NCBI RefSeq assembly: GCF_040567655.1
Contig: NZ_JBEXAC010000002.1
Span: 1,674,001-1,738,000, forward strand
DNA from: Chitinophaga sp. H8
GTDB lineage: Bacteria > Bacteroidota > Bacteroidia > Chitinophagales > Chitinophagaceae
Direction of reading: 5' to 3'
Length of the DNA stretch: 64,000 nucleotides
The position numbers were made by a program, and so were the translations under genes. Shown piece after piece: positions 59,546 to 64,000 of the stretch (its first letter is position 1; each line of letters starts with the position of its first letter). The notes below the pieces were generated by a model, which was not told the origin of the DNA, did no database searches, and saw nothing but the letters and a program-made list of their open reading frames with translations.

Positions 59546-61525
59546 ATGTTAAAACCAGGACTCCTCTTTTTGCTGGCTGTAATGTATGGCTATTGTATAC
59601 ACGCACAGCGGCTTACTTTTACCAGGCCGGTAAACTTTCTGGCTGGTGCTACTTCCGATAAGGCGATAGATATTACCAATTTCAACCAGCATTATTTTGT
59701 AACCTGGAAAACTGTTGGCGCCATCGGAAATATTCAGGTGGCTTACCTGGGAACAAAACTGGATACCACTTTTGCGAATACACAAAATACCATACCGGAT
59801 GCCACCTCCCGGTTTGCTCCCGTATTCCGCACTACCAAAACATATATTTACCTGTTCTGGATTGCAGTAGATGGTACCTTAAAATATATAGTCGGCACTA
59901 CAGCGGCAGGCTTTGAAAAAGGGACCGTCAATACCCTCCCCACCAGCAGGCGGGCGGTATTCAACAAAGGCATCAGTGTGGCATTTGCAGGTAATAAGAT
60001 GGTGATGGCTAGTCATGACGATACGAAAGGAAACATCTTTATAGCGGTAAGTACACCTGACCAGGAAGGCCTACTGCAGGAGGCGGCCATTATTCCGGTG
60101 AAGGGCGCAAAATCATTGGATTACCCTTTTGCAGTGGCAGTTAATAACCAATCCAGTGCCAGATGCTGCTGGAGTAGCCGGGATAAGCAGGTGTGTTATG
60201 CAGATTATGACCCTGCTACCAATACCTGGTCTGGTATACAAACGATTCCCAATGCCAATACGGCCACTGCACCGGCCTTATACAGCGTGTTCTCGGATAA
60301 CCGGTTGTTCTATATATGGAAAGGTGCCGGCAAAGATAATGGGCTGAACTACCGGGAAGAGATCAGTGGAGCGCTAGCGGATAGCGAAACAATTTTGCCT
60401 GATTTGTTTGCAACAGATAATCCGGTATCACTGAGTTATATCGATGAAGACAATTTTGTGATGGCATATACCGGTAAAGATCAGCAACTATACCTGAGTT
60501 ACTTTGCAGATTACGACCCTGCATCCTGGATGGGCACGTTGTTGTTTCCTGCAAAAGCAGACTATCATTTAAAGGATATTGTTATTCCTGGTTCACATGA
60601 TGCCGGCATGTCTGTATTGAATGGAACAGGAGGTTCCGGAAAAGCATCAGTGAATGAATGTAATACCCTTACCCAGCTGATGAATGTAGAAAAGCAGCTG
60701 CAAAGCGGTATACGGATGTTTGACCTGCGTATAGAACAATATAAAGGTGAACTGTATACTAAACATGCTTCGGCAGATTGTATGGAGGATGCGATGGGAG
60801 GAGGGTATGGTGAAAAACTGGAAGATATTTTGCTGGCGGTAAAATCATTCCTGCATACCCACTGGTCAGAATTCGTTATCCTGAGCTTTAGTCATTTCTG
60901 TGATAAACAACTTTCCATAGAAGAACAGGCGAAGCAGATAGTTACAAAATTAGGAAAGGAAATAGTATATTATGATACTGGTAGTTCACTTGCCGCAACC
61001 AGGCTAAGGGATGTGGCAGGTAAAGTGATCGTTTCCTTTGAAAATTACCATTATCCGGAATGGAAAGTAGATGAGGGTACCATGGTGGATAAGTCGGCTG
61101 CATTTATCAATTACCGCAGGGAGTATGCAGCTACCAATGAGTTGGATAAGCTTTTAACGGCACAGCAACATTTCTTTGCTGCATTGAAGAATAATGTACA
61201 GGCTAATGACCTGATCCGGCTGGACTGGCAGTTAACAGAGGCTGGCAGCGAAGCGGCATTTATCTGCAACGATTTCCAGTCGGAGAAGTCGAACCCGCTG
61301 ATGGATGGCGCCCTGCTGCTGGTTAATACCGTGAAGCGTCATAAAAGTATTATAGACCTTTCGCGTACGGGTAACCGTTACCTCATACCTAAAGTAATGG
61401 AATGGATAGATAATGGTACTATTACGGTAGAGAATAAACCCAACATACTATACGTAGACGCAGCGGGCAACTGGATCACTGACTTTTGTATTGACCTCAA
61501 TCATTCGCGGTTATATAATAAATGA
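59546..61525 (+). CDS. Secreted PI-PLC X-domain phospholipase with N-terminal beta-propeller-like domain
   Basis: A 659-residue exported protein (signal peptide ending IHAQR). Residues ~25-330 are beta-rich with repeated blade-like motifs (NFQHYFVTWKTVG-like, YIYLFWIAVDGTLKYI, FYIWKGAGKDNGLNY), suggesting a lectin- or sialidase-like propeller. From ~345 the PI-PLC X domain begins: His351 in IPGSHDAGM, the barrel motif IRMFDLRIEQ, and His407 in LYTKHAS, the two histidines of the general acid/base mechanism. Bacterial PI-PLCs cleave phosphatidylinositol or GPI anchors without calcium. The N-terminal domain is not part of the classical single-domain enzymes. Substrate is inferred. Confidence 0.87.
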   Translation: MLKPGLLFLLAVMYGYCIHAQRLTFTRPVNFLAGATSDKAIDITNFNQHYFVTWKTVGAIGNIQVAYLGTKLDTTFANTQNTIPDATSRFAPVFRTTKTYIYLFWIAVDGTLKYIVGTTAAGFEKGTVNTLPTSRRAVFNKGISVAFAGNKMVMASHDDTKGNIFIAVSTPDQEGLLQEAAIIPVKGAKSLDYPFAVAVNNQSSARCCWSSRDKQVCYADYDPATNTWSGIQTIPNANTATAPALYSVFSDNRLFYIWKGAGKDNGLNYREEISGALADSETILPDLFATDNPVSLSYIDEDNFVMAYTGKDQQLYLSYFADYDPASWMGTLLFPAKADYHLKDIVIPGSHDAGMSVLNGTGGSGKASVNECNTLTQLMNVEKQLQSGIRMFDLRIEQYKGELYTKHASADCMEDAMGGGYGEKLEDILLAVKSFLHTHWSEFVILSFSHFCDKQLSIEEQAKQIVTKLGKEIVYYDTGSSLAATRLRDVAGKVIVSFENYHYPEWKVDEGTMVDKSAAFINYRREYAATNELDKLLTAQQHFFAALKNNVQANDLIRLDWQLTEAGSEAAFICNDFQSEKSNPLMDGALLLVNTVKRHKSIIDLSRTGNRYLIPKVMEWIDNGTITVENKPNILYVDAAGNWITDFCIDLNHSRLYNK

Positions 61526-61578
61526 ACACCGGACATGATTGACGTATATTAAAATAACGTTTATCTAAATCTGATTTT

Positions 61579-62685
61579 ATGCGACATACAAGAACACCTG
61601 TATCCCGTAATATCATAGAAACCATACTTGTATTACTGCTGTTGCTGGCACTGCTCTTTGCCCTCTATGATGTGCTGAAAGTATTTTTCGGGGTATTTAC
61701 CTTTGCCCTGATATTTTATGTGTCTTTTCAGATCCCGTATGAAAGGCTGGTCCGCCTGGTGAATAACAAAAGGAAACTGGCTGCCGTGATTTATTGCGTG
61801 ATACTTATTGTGATAGTGGCATTGCCCTTTGTGTATATGATCGGAGCGATGGGAAAGCACATAAAAGAAGTACTGGCCATGATTACAAGTGTGCAGGAGC
61901 ATGGATTGCCCCCGTTGCCGGAGAAGATCGCAGCCTTGCCCTATGTGGGCGACAGCATTACTGCTTTCTGGGAGCATTTGCAGGAAAACCCGAAAGAAAC
62001 ACTGGCGGGTTATGAGCACCAGCTTAGGGAAACCCTTCATCGCATTCTCACCGGAGGAGCCGGTATTCTGGGGGCCGCCCTGCAGATCATACTGGGTATT
62101 ATCATTTCAGCGTTTATCCTTACCGGTGGTGAAAAAGTATTTCAACCCGTAAAAGCTACTTTGCAGCATTTGTTAGGTAGAAGGGATGGCCTGATACTGT
62201 TGGAAGCAACCGGACATGCTATCAAGGGAGTGTCTATCGGTGTTATGGGAACCGCTTTTATTGCAGCGGCGATTTCCTGGATAGGGCTTGCCATTGCCGG
62301 ACTTCATTTCAAGCTGTTGTTATCTGCATTGATATTCTTTCTCGTGCTGATCCAGGTAGGTCCATTGATCGTATGGGTGCCCCTGGTGATATGGCAGGCT
62401 ACAGAAGGGCACATGGGTACTGCCATTTTCCTGGGTATCTATGGCGGGTTTATCCTGATCCTGGATGCGGTACTGAAGCCTATCCTCATTGCCAAAAGTG
62501 GTGGCAAACTGCCATTCCTGGTGCTCTTCCTGGGGGTAATAGGTGGACTGGCTGCCTGGGGATTTACCGGCATGTTCAAAGGGGCTATCATCCTGGCGGT
62601 GTTCTATACTGTGTTTAACTCCTGGCTGGAAAGGAAGCGTGGCGGTACAACGGTGCGGAAGCCGGCTGATGGTGTGCAAAGTTGA
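61579..62685 (+). CDS. AI-2E family (PerM-like) membrane permease
   Basis: A 368-residue polytopic membrane protein of the AI-2E/PerM family. It has a pair of helices in each third, a periplasmic region with short amphipathic helices (~residues 95-160) and the C-terminal family motif LKPILIAKSGGKLPFLVLFLG. Members export autoinducer-2 or act as sodium/proton antiporters; the specific role is unknown. Its 3' end overlaps the reading frame on the other strand by 366 bases. Confidence 0.92.
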   Translation: MRHTRTPVSRNIIETILVLLLLLALLFALYDVLKVFFGVFTFALIFYVSFQIPYERLVRLVNNKRKLAAVIYCVILIVIVALPFVYMIGAMGKHIKEVLAMITSVQEHGLPPLPEKIAALPYVGDSITAFWEHLQENPKETLAGYEHQLRETLHRILTGGAGILGAALQIILGIIISAFILTGGEKVFQPVKATLQHLLGRRDGLILLEATGHAIKGVSIGVMGTAFIAAAISWIGLAIAGLHFKLLLSALIFFLVLIQVGPLIVWVPLVIWQATEGHMGTAIFLGIYGGFILILDAVLKPILIAKSGGKLPFLVLFLGVIGGLAAWGFTGMFKGAIILAVFYTVFNSWLERKRGGTTVRKPADGVQS

Positions 62686-63102
62686 TGTTTCCCATTGTAG
62701 TTTTCCCTGCACGGTGATAACAGCCCGGACAGTTTTCCTGGATGTAGTATGTGTTGTTGATTTTGAAGGGTGCGTATCCGTAAAAGCTGCTTTGAGCACT
62801 TCCATCAACCTATCCTCCGGAACTCCCGCCTTTAGTAATTGCATAGCCGTGCCGGTCATTTTCCGGTAAAGTGTTACCTGCCGCTTTTCCTGCGGCACAC
62901 GCCTGTATAGCTGAGCAGCTGTGCGGGAAGATAAGGCCAGCATAGCGGCATACGCCATAGTACGTGCAAATGCCGGATCGGTCTTTACCCGCTTACGCTT
63001 TAAACTGCTTTTTAGCCGCGCATAATATTGCCCATGCATTTTGTAAAACGTGATATTCCCCAACGTACCTGTAATAAGGAAAATGCCTGCCTGTTTTGCC
63101 AT
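62320..63102 (-). CDS. Conserved small Bacteroidota protein (MAKQ-GTLGNITFYK type), 3' part antisense to the permease gene
   Basis: The conserved core is residues 1 to ~112: GIFLITGTLGNITFYKMHG, YYARLKSSLKRKRVKTDPAFA, and RQVTLYRKMTGTAMQLLKAG. This matches a family of uncharacterised proteins common in Bacteroidota that share an opening of the type GI(x)GTxGxxxFYK and a DPAFxxT motif. I choose the ATG at 63102 (MAKQAG); the frame runs 90 bases farther up to 63192. After ~residue 139 the frame continues as the antisense of the permease gene to a stop at 62320. That part is low-complexity (His/Gln/Ser-rich) and probably not a conserved domain. It may be a gene that lost its stop codon or a truncated copy. 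Confidence 0.65.
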   Translation of the reverse strand: MAKQAGIFLITGTLGNITFYKMHGQYYARLKSSLKRKRVKTDPAFARTMAYAAMLALSSRTAAQLYRRVPQEKRQVTLYRKMTGTAMQLLKAGVPEDRLMEVLKAAFTDTHPSKSTTHTTSRKTVRAVITVQGKLQWETSTLHTISRLPHRCTATLPFQPGVKHSIEHRQDDSPFEHAGKSPGSQSTYYPQEEHQEWQFATTFGNEDRLQYRIQDQDKPAIDTQENGSTHVPFCSLPYHQGHPYDQWTYLDQHEKEYQCR

Positions 63103-63236
63103 ATTTCGTGGTTTTAGCAGCAATGTGCCTGAATCCGTTTTTATAGCCAAATGAAAAGGCCATTTAGGCCAAAAACGGACAATTAGATACATTACGGTAT
63201 AATACGGAAGCTATTTAAGCTATACTTATCCCTGCC

Positions 63237-63291
63237 TTAAAGCATCGCTAAAGCATAACTAAAGCATGGTAAAGGCATGGTAAAAGCGTTC
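63237..63291. repeat. Five 11-bp tandem repeats upstream of the small protein gene
   Basis: The units are in register: TTAAAGCATCG (63237-63247), CTAAAGCATAA (63248-63258), CTAAAGCATGG (63259-63269), TAAAGGCATGG (63270-63280) and TAAAAGCGTTC (63281-63291). The core is TAAAGCAT. It lies 135 bases before the start of the minus-strand gene. An array with the same period and a related core on the other strand lies at 19897-19940. Confidence 0.8.
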
Positions 63292-63383
63292 CCGATAGCT
63301 GGATTTGGAAAAAGACCTTACACCACACCATACTAATCATTATTTTTACGGCTGCTGACAATGATCATTCATACAAAAAAGAT

Positions 63384-63803
63384 ATGACATCGGATAAGTG
63401 CATACAATTATTTACAGCAGGACTGATTGTAGTAAAAGACAATAAACTGTTGCTGGCTTTCAGTAAAAACAAAAACGCCTGGTACTTGCCAGGCGGTAAG
63501 GTAGATGCTGGCGAAACTGCTGCGGAAGCACTTCAGAGAGAAATAAAGGAAGAGCTAAATATTACCCTTCATCCCCAGGACTTAAAGTACTATTATCATA
63601 TTACAGCACCAGCATATGGAGAGGAGACGAATATCCTGATGGAACAGGACTGTTTTCTTTATGAAATCAATGAACCCATTACACCGGGAAATGAAATAGC
63701 TGACGTTCGTTTTTTTGATTTGCCCGCTTACCTGCAAGAATCTGTGCAGGTAGTAGGAGTGATGAAAGCTTTTGAAAGACTGGCACAAGATGGATTGATT
63801 TGA
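63384..63803 (+). CDS. Nudix hydrolase
   Basis: A 139-residue Nudix enzyme. The Nudix box is at residues 38-60: Gly38, Glu44, then REIKEEL at 52-58, so the metal-binding Glu residues are all present; Asn59 replaces the usual Gly. It belongs to the MutT/ADP-ribose-type group that hydrolyses nucleoside diphosphates linked to another group; the substrate is not predictable from the box. It is monocistronic. Confidence 0.92.
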   Translation: MTSDKCIQLFTAGLIVVKDNKLLLAFSKNKNAWYLPGGKVDAGETAAEALQREIKEELNITLHPQDLKYYYHITAPAYGEETNILMEQDCFLYEINEPITPGNEIADVRFFDLPAYLQESVQVVGVMKAFERLAQDGLI

Positions 63804-63812
63804 TATAAGGAC

Positions 63813-63820
63813 TAAATTTG
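63813..63820 (+). promoter_or_regulatory. Probable -7 element before the terminal lipoprotein gene
   Basis: TAAATTTG matches the TAnnTTTG consensus fully, 72 bases upstream of the ATG at 63893. The upstream TTTG/TTG elements do not lie at the ideal 19-base distance, so this is moderate evidence. Confidence 0.4.
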
Positions 63821-63892
63821 TACTTTAGTATCCCTAAATCACAACCAGGTGTGAAACCCTTATCCCTTCATGCCCTTAACATTAACTCAAAT

Positions 63893-64000
63893 ATGAAAAG
63901 ACGTAATCTTATTACCCCGCTAGTCCTGTTGTCAGGGCTTTTCTTTGTTATGTTCATGATATCCTGCAGTAAAGAAGGCCCTGCTGGTCCTGCTGGCGCC
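63893..64000 (+). CDS. Lipoprotein with collagen-like Gly-Pro-Ala repeats, 3' end outside window
   Basis: The first 36 codons are visible. A signal peptide with a hydrophobic core (LVLLSGLFFVMFMI) ends in the lipobox FMISC (Cys at residue 25) and is followed by SKEGPAGPAGA. The Gly-x-x repeat at the start of the mature protein is the opening of a collagen-like region, often seen in Bacteroidota surface lipoproteins. Its extent is unknown because the window ends. Confidence 0.8.
   Translation, partial: MKRRNLITPLVLLSGLFFVMFMISCSKEGPAGPAGA

Noticed and set aside
63237..63291. CRISPR-like array
   Set aside because: The units are 11 bases long and contiguous, without spacers, and no cas genes are present.
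1..64000. tRNA, rRNA, riboswitch, prophage or insertion sequence
   Set aside because: I looked for cloverleaf-like sequences, conserved rRNA stretches, transposases and integrases and saw none. A covariance-model search would be needed to exclude small structured RNAs.

Overview
The window is a chromosomal stretch of a Bacteroidota bacterium, most likely a Chitinophaga or close relative in Chitinophagaceae. The grounds are a SusC/SusD pair driven by an ECF sigma factor and FecR anti-sigma factor, many lipoproteins, -7 boxes of the TAnnTTTG type, families typical of the phylum (DUF6048/DUF6452, GH92, NHL/IPT lipoproteins) and moderate GC. This placement is inferred from gene content; no rRNA or other taxonomic marker is present. 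I count 49 protein genes, two of them cut by the window edges. I found no tRNA, rRNA, CRISPR array, transposase or phage module.

Positions 1-25 kb are mostly housekeeping: an M13 metallopeptidase (cut at base 1), rarA, the periplasmic alpha-2-macroglobulin/PBP1C pair, a ModF-like tandem ABC ATPase, an M28 aminopeptidase, an ElaA-like acetyltransferase, the run uvrA-DUF6452-DUF6048, a HicAB toxin-antitoxin module, fabF and a fatty acid desaturase. Several gaps here carry a short repeat family built from permutations of TTAGCT. hicAB sits between two nearly identical 41-base terminators and has a perfect 25-bp inverted repeat upstream.

Positions 26-44 kb are accessory: a LacI regulator, a basic-secretory-protein-type metalloprotease, a GH92 mannosidase, an unassigned secreted protein, a stand-alone class I terpene synthase behind a 664-bp gap without a recognisable gene, a hybrid histidine kinase, and a series of small membrane proteins and lipoproteins. 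A DsbA-like protein and an HxlR regulator are transcribed divergently.

Positions 44.7-49.3 kb form a TolC-MacA-MacB(ATPase)-MacB(permease) efflux operon. Positions 49.4-57.9 kb form an ECF sigma - FecR - SusC (with STN domain) - SusD - IPT/NHL lipoprotein uptake locus. The sigma gene has a near-consensus promoter. Between fecR and susC, on the opposite strand, a consensus-like promoter and an intrinsic terminator define a candidate antisense small RNA of about 115 nt that would cover the susC leader. This is the most interesting signal in the window.

The last part holds an outer-membrane barrel protein, a secreted PI-PLC with a large N-terminal domain, an AI-2E family permease, a small protein gene that overlaps the permease tail-to-tail by 366 bp and is preceded by 11-bp tandem repeats, a Nudix hydrolase, and the start of a collagen-like lipoprotein.
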